Origin: Apodemus sylvaticus
Taxonomy: Eukaryota > Chordata > Mammalia > Rodentia > Muridae
Direction: 5' to 3'
DNA: 64,000 nucleotides
Assembly: GCF_947179515.1 (NCBI RefSeq)
Contig: NC_067490.1
Coordinates: 32,352,925 to 32,416,924, forward strand
Shown here: one piece after another, positions 46,246-56,930 of the stretch
Position numbering within the stretch: the stretch's first letter is position 1
How the letters are laid out: each line of letters opens with the position of its first letter
Made by a program: the position numbers and the translations under genes
Notes under the pieces: generated by a model
The model's input: the letters and a program-made list of their open reading frames with translations, nothing else
What the model was told of the DNA's origin: nothing
Database searches by the model: none

Positions 46246-48089
46246 TTCCTGTGCATTGCTGATTTATTGGAGCCTAACAATAATAACCTCTCTGAGGTTA
46301 TTGTTGTTATACAAACAAGAAGCAAAAATAGTAAAAAACATTCTTGATTGGATTGTTAGTTATTGTAAACCTTTTAAAGATAATCCACAGGGCAGAGTGG
46401 AAATTACTTCTCAGATTGTGGAGAGAATGGAAGGTAATCTAGTTTATCTGCATGTCTACATTCCAATTCTTCCTGTTGTGCATTCCCAAACTGATGTAAG
46501 ATCTTTTACAGTAGCAATTATGGTACTGTTATACTGTGTTTCATTTGTTTTGGACGTGTGTTTCTGTAACAACTCTGATTCAGACACTAGCTCAGTCTAC
46601 TTCTTGTTCCAGACTTTCCATAGTTTGACTACATTATTATTTAAAATATATCTTCTAAACACATAGTTATAACTCAATGATAGAAGTTGAAAGTTGTTTA
46701 GAATCCATGTAATTCAAAAAATAGTTTTGGTCCATCACATATATTTTCAATTCTTGAGTTTTAAAGTCACCATCAATTTATTTTTATTTCTACTTTTTCT
46801 TCATTTCTTTCATCAAAGTTATAGCATATATGGTAAGATTAGTCTTTCAATATGAGTTTTGGTACAAAATACCATAAACCAAAAGAAGACATAAGTTTTC
46901 AGGACAAAAATAGCCTTCCTTGAATCTGAACACATATATTTTTTTCTGGACAAAATAAAAAGTGTTTCTGTAAGTGCAGCTGAAGGAATTGGGTTTTCCA
47001 TGAAGGATGTCTGGTGTCTGATGTTGACCATAAAAATGTATGAGATGTATTTTCCAATGTATAAATGTAGAGAAATCTCTAAACTTTCCCTATCTTGGAA
47101 ATAGTAGAGTCACAAGTCAAATATTCCACTTGAATGTTGGCGCAAGGACTTTACCAGCCAGGTTTCTAAATCTAAGGGTTTTTTCTTATGATGGGAAAGA
47201 CACAAAAGACTTCATTAAGTTTTCCCATGGCAGAGCAGTGCAAAAATATAGCAGATCCTTTTGTGGTAGTATTGTATTTTAAAGCAATTTGATTACCTCT
47301 AGAACCTTTTAATGAAGAATTTAAAATAAATTCCTTAACATTTTGTGCAGGTAACATGACATCTGCAAAGCAAAGAAAACTATCAGGTAATCACCACAAT
47401 TTAGCCTTTCATCAATTAAGTATTTGTAAAGAACAGAAAGAAGTTTTTGTTTATAAGGGAAGTCCTTACCTAACATGAAAATTTATGCTATGAATTTTTA
47501 AAAGGTGTTGACTACTTATCCTTTAATGTTTAACTATTCATTACTCATCAAAATCATGCTTACTTATATGATATAAATGGTCCTTGTTTGCAATTGAAGC
47601 AACGAGAGTTTCAAAAACTTTTTAAAAAATGAAATATCAACTTGAGGAAGAGCTGATATTAGAGTACTCCTTTACAAAAGTATTAGTAGTTACTGAGGTA
47701 TTCATTTACTCTAATGGTAAGTATTTCAGAGTTTTGTGTGGTCCAGAGCGTGAAGAGATATGCTGTGCAGTATTGTCTTGTGAATATGACATGGGTATAA
47801 CACTTAAGCACATATTGGCAGCTGTGAACATATGCATAAGACTATGAGAGCAAGAAGGAACTATTTGGGGAGAAGGAGGAGAATAATGAAAGCAGAAGGG
47901 GTGGGGATAGGAGGGGTTGAAATTTCACGAATAGAAAATTGTCAAAAAATTAGACACTCTTTTCTAATAAGACAAGTTTTGGTAACCTTCAGTCTGTGGT
48001 TCAATAGGTGAGTTTGTTACATCAAGAGACAAACACTATAGTCAGCACAGTAATACATAAGTAGTTAGGTCAGTTTGCAAATGAATATT
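46244..48089. other. No gene recognised
   Basis: AT-rich DNA. The 151-codon frame extending from the TG array is the longest non-L1 frame not explained by a microsatellite throughout. I see no domain, signal peptide followed by a plausible protein, or splice context for it. Confidence 0.35.
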
Positions 48090-48737
48090 AAAATGTCTTG
48101 CTAAGTGATATTGAAGGAACCATCATGATGGAACATTCAGCCTTGAGTCTGATGTCTCTAGCACATTCTTCGGCTCAAGGTTCATGAATCTATGTGGAAG
48201 AGTATTGGAGCGAGGCAGAAGTGCCCCTTCTCCACTACTCCAAGGAAGCAGAGTTTTCCAGACACAGCAGGGATGGTGCACATAGAAACTCAGAGAAGTC
48301 AAAATTCAAGCCAGACAAAACCCCAGTATGGTGAAGGGGAAACAGACCCAAAGTCCCATCCTTAATCAATTACCTATTTGCAATTCATAGCTGGGGGATA
48401 AGAAAAAAGTAATCAGTTGCTTCCAAGGCATGACACCAGATGATTCTACCACACACTATAGCAAGTTGAATACTTAAGAAGATGGGCCAACATAAAATGG
48501 TTTCCTGATTTTTGCTTTGTCTTTTGGTTTTTTTTTTAAATTTGTTTTGTTTTGCATGTGTTTTGTATTTCTTAGTACCGGTTTGTTTTTTATTGTTTGG
48601 TTTTGTTTTATGTTGAATGAAAGAACATGAAGTTAGTGAATAGCACAGGGAAGGTAGGAAAGACCTAAGTGAAGAGAAAGAATGTGACCAAAATATACTG
48701 TATGAAAAGCATAAAAATAAACTTTTTATTTTTAAAT
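48090..48737 (+). mobile_element. Lx-type L1 3' UTR (forward)
   Basis: AGAAACTCAGAGAAGTCAAAA, then GCCAGACAAAACCCCAGTATG, a GTTTTGTTTTGC-type T/G-rich stretch, and CCAAAATATACTGTATGAAA with an AAAAATAAACTTTTTATTTTT tail follow the old Lx 3' UTR order. 5' truncated. Confidence 0.75.
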
Positions 48738-49421
48738 AACAATGAAATCATTCTTTAGGTAACACTTGACTAGTAGAACTTTTATTTTCCCTTCTAACTC
48801 TGAGTAGCAGCTGCAGAAGAAAATACATTCTTGTCAGTTTATTATATTTTGTTAACCTAACAATATCAAGCCTAACAAGAATCCCTCAGAGAATTATTAT
48901 TTTTACCTATGATATATTTTTAAATGAAATCTAGAAATTATAAAACAAAATTCTAATGGATTAAATTTCATGATCATTCTTTCCTGTGTCTATACTCTAT
49001 CTAAATCATAGAAACATATGTTTTGGTATAAGAACCGAAGAACAGACTTCTTGCTAGGAGGACTATACAATTTTCATAAGAAATTTGTAAATTGAAATTC
49101 CTAGAACAACGATTGCGAGTAAAGCAAACTCTCCTCCATGTGGGTGGTCCTGATTTCATCAACTGGAAGTCTGAGAAAGATCAATGTCTCTAGGACATAT
49201 CAACAATTCTGCTTCCAAGTTGCATTTGGAACCTGTTTGCAATATGCCTGAGAACATGGAGTCTGAGAGTGTAAATTTTCTCTTCCTCTACCTCCTCCTC
49301 CTCCTCTTCTTTTTCATCAACTTGTTTCTTACCTCTACTCACCCTCTTTGATGCTGGAGGTCAATCACAACTGAAATTATATTACATGCTGAAAGTAATC
49401 AAAAGAGGTACCCCCCTTTTT
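48738..49421. other. No gene recognised
   Basis: A small CTC repeat (49290-49308) is the only notable feature. Confidence 0.4.
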
Positions 49422-49697
49422 TAGTCAGTGTTAGTACTGTTATGATTAAACACTATGACCAAAATCAAGTTGGGAAGAAAAGGATTTATTTGGCTTAGAC
49501 ATTGGCATCATAGTCTCTATCATGGAAGGATATCAGGATAGGAACTTGAACAGGGCTGGAACCAGGAGAAAGTACTGATGCAGGATGCTTATGGGTTTTA
49601 TCACCATGACTTTTTGCTGTTTTAGGGAACACAAGACTAACAGTTGACGGATGGTTCTATCCACAATGGAGTAGATTTTCTCCCACATTAATCACTT

Positions 49698-50836
49698 ATT
49701 CTTTTATTAGATATTTTCTTTATTGACATTTCAAGTATTATCCCCTTTCCTGGTTTCCCATCTGAAAACCCCCTATCCCTTCATCTGTCCCCGAACTTCT
49801 ATGAGGGTGATCACCCACCCACCTACCTACTTATACTTCCCTGGTTTGGCATTTCCTTGCACTTGGACATTGAGCCTTTGAAGCACCAAGGGCCTCTCCA
49901 CTCACTGATGTCCAACAAGGCCATCCTCTACTATACATGTGACTGGATCATGGGTCCCTTCATGTATGTGCACTTGTTGGTGGTTTAGTGCCTGGGAGCT
50001 TAGGGGTTGGTTGATATGATATTGTTGTTCTTCCGATAGGAGTGTAAAACCCTTCAGCAACTTGAGTCCTTTCTCTAACTCCTCCATTAAGGACCCCATG
50101 CTCAGTTCAATGGTTGCTGGGAGCATCTGACTCTGTATTTGTCAGGCTCTGGCAGAGTCTCTCAGAAGATAGCTATATCTGGCTCCTGTTGGCAAGCATT
50201 TTTTGACCTCCACAGTGGTGTCTGGGTTGGGTAACTGTATAAGGGATGGATCTCCATGTGGGGAAATGTCTAGTTGGCCTTTCCTTCAGTCTCTACTTCA
50301 CACTTTGTCTCTGTATCTCCTCCTGTGGGTATTTTGTTCCCCCATCTAAGAAAGACTGAAATATCCATGCTGTGATCTTCCTTCTTCTTGAGTTTCATGT
50401 GATCTATGAATTGTTTCTTAGATATTCTTAGCTTTTGGGCTAATATCCACTTAGCAGTTAGTGCATACTATGTGTGTTCTTTTGTGACTGGGTTACCTCA
50501 CTCAGGATGATATCTTCTGGTTCCATCCATTTGCCTAAGAATTTCATGAATTCATTGTTTTTAATAGCTGAGTAGTTCTTTATTGTATAAATGAACAGCA
50601 TTTTCAGTATCTATTCCTCTGTTAAAAGCTGTTTGGGTTCTTTCCAGCTTCTGGCTATCATAAATAAGGCTGCTGTGAACGTAGTGGAACATGTGTCCTT
50701 ATTATATATTGGAGAATCATCTGGGTATATTCCCAGGAGTAGTATAGCTGTATCCTCAGGTAGAACTATGTCCTAATTTCCGAGGAACCTCCAGACTGAT
50801 TTCCAGAGTGGTTGTACTACTCTTGCAATCCCACCA
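49698..50836 (-). mobile_element. Older L1 (reverse), nested
   Basis: A T-rich start and TTGACATTTCAAGTATTATCC mark the reversed 3' end. A full 3' UTR follows (TTGGTGGTTTAGTGCCTGGG, GCTCCTGTTGGCAAGCA). ORF2 C-terminal coding sequence begins at about 50435 and runs to 50836, where it is truncated. It has the same 3' UTR type as 42.2-43.1 kb and is visibly more mutated than the 35-kb copy. Confidence 0.88.
50435..50836 (-). pseudogene. L1 ORF2 C-terminal fragment, decayed
   Basis: The reverse strand follows the ORF2 end: the region that normally reads EYYSAI is disrupted around 50565-50590, and further frame damage follows. No open frame of useful length remains. Confidence 0.75.
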
Positions 50837-50959
50837 AGGCTTGCATAAACCCTACCTTATAGAGGCATTTTGTCAACTGAGGTTATATGTGATCATCAGA
50901 ATGCATCCTCTTTGACTAAATTTGGAAGGGATTGTGGCCATGCACTGTTGTAAAACATT

Positions 50960-51080
50960 CATAACAAGATCATCATGAAGGATATCTCTGTGGCACATCT
51001 GAGGCTGCCCTCTGGCCTCCAAACACCCATGGGTACACATGTATACAAGGTGCTCACATGCACATATGTACACTCTAAAA
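50960..51080 (+). mobile_element. Possible SINE tail (B3/B4 type, forward)
   Basis: GAGGCTGCCCTCTGGCCTCCA followed by a CA- and TG-rich tail resembles the 3' end of rodent tRNA-type SINEs. The head is not recognisable. Confidence 0.4.
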
Positions 51081-52444
51081 GGGGTCAGCATTGATATGCT
51101 GTTGCCACCCCAAATAATCTCTTTCTCTATCCATCTCTACCCCTCTTTCTCTTCCCTCTCTACTTACCTACCTCTATTCCATCTCATAATTTATGTAGTT
51201 GGTGGTACAATGTTTTTAGAACCAGAATGCAAATTGGTATAACACTATGTAACCATGCTTGGATTTGACCAAGACACACACCAGAAAATGAAACAAAAAC
51301 AATGATACAAATTCTGGACACTATATTTATATTCTGACCATGGAACACTCTATTTTGTTTATATTTTAAAAATTGATATTCTCAAAATTTTTAGTATATT
51401 CAGAAAAAATTCTACAACTATAGTTAAAATTTTTATCTGTTTTCATTTGTATAATATCCTTAGTGCTAAGCTCTATGCATTCTGCTTTTCTTAATATTAA
51501 ATGTAAAAAGATTAGAGCCATGAGGTTTGAAGACTAGATATGATTCATTTCAAATTTAATCAAGAATGTTGGTCAAAGTAATTAGTGTCTTATCTAATCA
51601 TATTTTCATGACTAGGAGGCTTGTTTTAGAGAAATCTCCAAGGGACTAAGTTTTTCAAGTATATTGATTAATTTTAATATCTAAGTTTCTTTATTTGGTA
51701 TCCCCAAAGAGCCTTGCATGAAAAGCAAGGTTTTCCTTAGTAGGCAAGAGCTGTTTTTTTTAGTGTGAGGATAGAGATACTGCAATAAAAAATACCCTAG
51801 AGGAAAATAGAGATCCTTTTTAAAATGTGCTAATATGCATCATAAGCATAGATTGCAGATGCTACCACCCTTAAGCTCTAGGCACCGAGCCATGACAGCT
51901 TCAATTCTGTTTCAATTTAAAACAACAAATTTCCCTAAACAGAATTAATCACAAAGTTTCATAAATTGCCTAAAGGAATGGAGAACTAATACTGATTGCA
52001 TCTTATTTCAGATAACCATTATTTTGTTTTAGCTAAGTATACCATGCTTCCATTATTATAGTTAGGACCCAGGCCAGTTAACACATGCTTAAGAATAGTA
52101 TGAGGTCATTCATACGGTATAACATCCTAACTAATTAAAATAAAATAAAAATGGAGTTACATTTGTGCATAAAGATATATGATCATCTCAAGGATACCAT
52201 GAATGTATAACATAAAAATAGTAGAGTTCTTAAGAGAAAACCTAATGTATATACTGTTTTCAACTTTTGTATGTAAAACCATGAAAAAGAGCATAGTATT
52301 GGATTTGTTTAATTTTTCTTTTTTTGTTTTTCTTTCTTATATAAGTAGTGTTTGGTTTTACCCAGATCTCTGGGCTATCTATTCTCTGGTTCTTGGTTAA
52401 CCAAGTAGAATCAGGCATGTGGTCTGTCTCATGAAATAGGCATT
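51081..52444. other. No gene recognised
   Basis: AT-rich DNA with short chance frames. Confidence 0.4.
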
Positions 52445-52805
52445 AGGTAAAATCAAACATTGCTTGGCTACTACCACAAGACCTGTGACTCCTAATGATG
52501 CTCTGTTATATTCAAGGATGGATCAGTGTCTTATTCAGTCATCATCAGAGAGGTTTTCTCTGGCATCAGATAGGAACATATATAGAGAAACACACACAGG
52601 AAGTACTTGAAAAGATAATCTAAATGGAAGGTCTCTATCAAATTTCTCCTCTCAGAGTTCAGGGAATCCAGCAGAAGTGGATGCAGAAATATTGTGAGAG
52701 CCAGAGGGGTTGGAAGACACCAGGGAAACAAGGTCCTCTGACCAACTAAGTAAGGCACGTATGAGCTCACAGAGACTGAAGCAGCAAGAACGGGGCTTAT
52801 ACAGC
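52445..52805 (+). mobile_element. Lx-type L1 3' UTR (forward)
   Basis: GATCAGTGTCTTATTCAGTC, then TCATCAGAGAGGTTTTCTCTG, CTCAGAGTTCAGGGAATCC, GCCAGAGGGGTTGGAAGACAC and GAGCTCACAGAGACTGAAGC match old Lx 3' UTRs in order. 5' and 3' truncated. Confidence 0.8.
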
Positions 52806-54083
52806 TCTTCAGCTAGTCAAGAAGAAATTAAAAATAAATAATGATAAAGTTGTTCAAAAGGTATTAGAGCTGCTATCTTTAGACATTAATCCATGAAATA
52901 CAAACTATGTCTTTAAATAGAATGACTTCTCATCTTTAAAAAGAACCCTATGAAGACACTTTGGGGCTTAGTTACTTCACTTATAATAATATGTCTGAAG
53001 AAATAATCACACACACACAAGATTGGCTCAAATATTCAATTCTACATTTTGTTTGATAAGAAGCTGAAGATGGTTCAATATCTAAGTATCTAGAAATTGC
53101 TTAAATATGATTTATTTATAACATGTAAAATTGAACTAGTTGAAGTGAACTTAAAATATTAAAATTTTTATGTTTATGTGCTATATAATTGAAATTAAGA
53201 AAGTATAAAATTACTTTGGTGAATTTTACTGAAAATAATTTTAGATATCATAAGTCTGTTTAATTCATTACATAATCTAAAACTATATACATATTTCATT
53301 CTTTATCTAATTTTTTAATGTACTCAAAAATTAGTTCTTTTATGAAACACTTGAAATTCTGTTGCATAAAATTGTGTTTTTATAAACCAGAAAAAAAACA
53401 TCTCTATTCTCTATATCTGAAAATAAGTGACTGTCCAGCACTTAACCATCAATGGGACATCTGTACATACCTCACAAACAAGGATCAGGGAACATCACAG
53501 AAGATGAAACAGGCTTATTCAGCAATTTAAAATAATAAAATTATGAAATTTTAAAGTAAATGAACAGAGCTACAACAGTCTTTGTGAACAAGATAACATA
53601 GGCTCTCCCCACAAAAAAAGTACAAACACTGTGTGTATTCTTTTATATGTGGATGTTAAGTTTTAACCCTTTGGTAGGCATTCACAAACCCTCTAAGAAC
53701 AGGGTTCAATATAGAGTAAGGGAATGTGGGACAGAGTATATTCTCCGAAGGAACGGGAAATAGAACATATATTTATGGAATTACTGGGGAGAGGGGTGAG
53801 CAGGAGGATTAAACAGAGAAGGATGAGAGAGATAAGAGATGAAATATGCGGAAGGACACCAAGCGCTAAGGTCTATTTGTGGACTCATGGGGAAAACTGC
53901 CTCTACTACTAACTGTGGAAGCTTCTTAAAATATATACTTCTATGAAGGAAGTCCTAATGGGGTCACAAAATGATGTGGGAAATGATGCCCAATGAAGAC
54001 ACAAAGCTCCTGTGGCAAGAATAGATTAAATTTAGTTGAGTATTTGGCTAAGAGGACTGCATGGAAGCTCACTGCACCATCCC
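52806..54083. other. No gene recognised
   Basis: AT-rich DNA. A purine-rich stretch around 53740-53900 carries a 62-codon frame that I do not recognise. Confidence 0.4.
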
Positions 54084-54470
54084 TTTCTTAGTCACTGTTT
54101 TATTACTGAGAAGAGACACAATTACTTCATAAAATATAGCATTTAATCCAAGGCTTATTTACAGTTTCAGAGGGTTAGTCTATGAAATCATGATGGGAAG
54201 CAGACAGGCATGGCACAGAAACAGTAGCTGAGAGCTTTGTTTCCTGATCCACAGGTAGCAGGTAGAGAGAGATACTAGGTTTGGCCTAGGCTGTTGAAAC
54301 ATCAAAGCACATTCCCAGTTAATATACTTCTTCCAACAAGGCCATACCTCCAAATTCTTTCAAAACATTTCTACTTTCTGGTAATTAATCAAACATTTAT
54401 ATATATATGATGTGATGTGTGTGTATGTGCATGTATGTGTGTATATAAGACATGGAAACCATTCTTTTTC
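54084..54470 (+). mobile_element. RMER-type rodent dispersed repeat
   Basis: ACTGAGAAGAGACACAATTAC, then TTACAGTTTCAGAGGGTTAG, ATCATGATGGGAAGCAGACAG and TTCTTCCAACAAGGCCATAC. A TA/TG microsatellite (about 54397-54445) has expanded near its end. A subfamily related to those at 41.6 and 49.4 kb. Confidence 0.7.
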
Positions 54471-54919
54471 AGACAATTATACCTCTAAACAAATGAGGCT
54501 CTTACAAAGGTTATATAGGTTACCCACCACAAATTGATGGTAAGAGCCTGTTGATGAAGACAATGCTTACATCTTGCATAATATATGAGAGAAGCTGAGC
54601 TTATGCATAATTAGATGCTTCACTGTTACTAACTAGTGTTCGTAGTACTAAAATCTATTCCAAATAATAATAGGAGAAAGTTAGAAACCAGCAAGACAGC
54701 TAAAAATCTGAGGTCTATGAGATGACATTCTTGCGTGATATTTCAGTACAATTGTGGTACAAACTTTGTGGGAGTAAGCAGTCATTAACTGGTTGTATTG
54801 AAAGCCCACTCTATGAGGTGGAGCCCAAGCCTGATACAATTGAGTTGGCTAAGAACATGAGGCTAAATAAGACACAGACCTAGGGAAAAATCAAACACAA
54901 TTTTCTGCCAAAGAAACAA
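54471..54919. other. No gene recognised
   Basis: Spacer between an RMER-type repeat and an Lx fragment, with no supported feature. Confidence 0.35.
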
Positions 54920-55465
54920 TTTCAATAAAGTGATTCCTAACAACATTCTGCTATACATAAACATCAGTGTCTTTTTCAGCCATTATCAGAGAAGTTTCCT
55001 CGGGCAAGAGACTGGGAATAAGTACAGAGGCCCACAACCAGACAATGTCCTGAAAGTGAGACTTTGAAATACTCAGTTCTAGATGAGATATAATCATCAA
55101 ACTCCACCTCTCAGGACTCAGATGTCTATGAAGAGGAAGAGATAGAAAGATTCTAAGAGTCAGAGAGGAATGGATGACTCCAAGGAAACAGTGTTTCCTA
55201 GACACAAAAGAATTGATGCATATATAAACTCATAGAAACTTGCATTATATACAGTGTTTATATAATGCAAGCACTCAGAGAGGGAGTGTGCAAAATCTCC
55301 CATCACTAAGCAAGAAGCTATCTCCAATTGACATCTATATGCAAAAGGAAAAACAGTTCTCTCTAACTGAATCTCACTGGGTATATGGCCCCACATTGAA
55401 GATCTGGCCTCATGCCTAGCAGTAGATAGGCAATGTGAAATAAACCTTTCATTTGTTTGTTTGTT
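54920..55465 (+). mobile_element. Lx-type L1 3' UTR (forward)
   Basis: ACATCAGTGTCTTTTTCAGCC, then CAGAGGCCCACAACCAGACAA, AAGCAAGAAGCTATCTCCAAT, CTAACTGAATCTCACTGGGTA and GCCTAGCAGTAGATAGGCAAT keep Lx order. It overlaps in content with the copy at 52.4 kb, so the two are separate insertions. It contains a small hairpin (arms 55239-55249 and 55261-55271) that I do not recall from other Lx copies. Confidence 0.8.
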
Positions 55466-55530
55466 TTACTAGGATTTTCCTTATATATTAAATAGATTTT
55501 GATTAGTTGTTTTTTTTGTAACTCTAATAT

Positions 55531-56270
55531 TTTATTTTTTTATTCGATATATTTTTATTTACATTTCAAAAGATTTCCTCTTTTCTAGACCCCCATGCCC
55601 CGAAAATCCCATCAGCCCCCTTCCCTCCACCTGTTTTCCCACCCAACCCTTCCCACTTCCCTGTTCTGATTTTGCCCTATACTGATTCACTGAGTCTTTC
55701 CAGAACAAGGGACCACTCCTCTGTTCTTCTTGTACCTCATTTGATGTGTGGATTATGTTTTGGGTATTCCAGTTTTCTAGGTTAATATCCACTTATTAGT
55801 GAGTGCATACCATGATTCATCTTTTGAGTCTGGGTTACCTCACTTAGTATGATGTTCTCCAGCTCCATCCATTTGCCTAAGAAATTCATGAATTCATTGT
55901 TTCTAATTAGAAACAATAGTACTGAATAGTACTATTCAGTACTGAATAGTACTCCATTGTGTATATATACCACATTTTTTGCATTTACTCTTCTGTTGAG
56001 GGATACCTGGGTTCTTTCCAGCTTCTGGCAATTATAAATAGGGCTGCTATGAACATAGTGGAACATGTATCCTTATTACATGCTGGGGAATCTTCTGGGT
56101 ATATGCCCAGGAGTGGTATAGCAGAATCTTCTGGAAGTGAGGTACCCACTTTTCGGAGGAACCGCCAGACTGATTTCCAGAGCGGTTGTACCAATTTGCA
56201 ACTCCACCAGCTGTGGAGGAGTGTTCCTCTTTCTTCACATCCTCGCCAACATCTGCTGTCTACTGAATTT
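55531..56270 (-). mobile_element. L1 copy A, 3' part (interrupted)
   Basis: A reversed young-type L1: TTATTCGATATATTTTTATTT, the reversed G-rich tract, ORF2 stop near 55785 and C-terminal coding up to GCTGTCTACTGAATTTTT. Coding sequence continues at 56931 after a second L1. It carries a palindromic insertion at 55896-55943. Confidence 0.92.
55896..55943. repeat. Two adjacent perfect palindromes in L1 ORF2
   Basis: A 22-base palindrome (55896-55917) is followed at once by a 26-base palindrome (55918-55943). Other L1 copies have only TTGTTTCTAAT, a short linker and GAATAGTACTCCATTG here, so the extra sequence is built from local L1 sequence folded back. Confidence 0.9.
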
Positions 56271-56930
56271 TTTTAATTTTTTTAAATATTTTTATTTTCT
56301 ATAATCTTTATTTACATTCCAAATGATTTCCCCTTTCCCGGATCCTCCCTCCCCATATGTCCCATAAACCTTCTTCTCTCCATCCCTTCTCCAATCACCT
56401 CCCTCCTTTTTCTCTGTCCTTATATTCCTCTCCAATGCTAGATCAATCCTTTCCAGGATCAGGACTTTCTCCATACTTCTTCATGGAAGTCATTTGTTAT
56501 ATGATTTGTGCCTTGGGTATTCAGGGCTTCTGGGCTAATTAATATCCACTTATCAGAGATTGCACTCCATGTGTATTCTTTTGTGATTGGGTTACCTCAA
56601 TTAGGATGATATTTTCCAGATCAAACAATTTGCCTAAAAAATTTTGTGAATTCATTGTTTCTAATTGCTGAGTAGTATTGCATTGTGTAAATATACCACA
56701 TTTTCTGTATCCTTTCCTCCTTTGAGGGGCATCTGGGTTCTTTCGAGCTTCTGGCTATTATAAATAAGGCTGCTATGAACATAATGGAGCATGTGTCTTT
56801 ATTGCATGCCAGGGAATCCTTTGGGTATATGCCCAGGATAGGTATAGCAGGGTCCTCCGGAAGTGTCATGTCCAGTTTTCTGAGGAACCTCCAGACTGAT
56901 TTCCAAAGTGGTTGGACCATCTTACAGCCC
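56271..56930 (-). mobile_element. L1 copy B, nested in copy A
   Basis: A second reversed L1 3' end: a T/A-rich start, ACATTCCAAATGATTTCCCC and GGATCCTCCCTCCCCATATG (the same 3' UTR type as 29.6 kb), then ORF2 C-terminal coding to ATCTTACAGCCC. It is 5' truncated exactly where copy A resumes. About ten bases of copy A (after GAATTTTTAAT) appear lost, and no duplication is obvious. Confidence 0.88.

Larger units (their letters stand above)
49422..50905 (+). mobile_element. RMER-type repeat interrupted by an L1
   Basis: The left part (49422-49697) has ACACTATGACCAAAATCAAG, AAAAGGATTTATTTGGCTTAG and TCCACAATGGAGTAGATTTTC. The right part (50837 to about 50905) continues the same family with AGGCTTGCATAAACCC and AGAGGCATTTTGTCAACTGA. 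The two parts together restore the usual order of this repeat, so the L1 between them inserted into it. About 20 bp expected at the insertion point is missing. Confidence 0.65.

Noticed and set aside
46211..46666. 151-codon frame starting in a TG array
   Set aside because: The start is microsatellite. The remainder is hydrophobic in patches but resembles nothing known to me and has no promoter or splice support.
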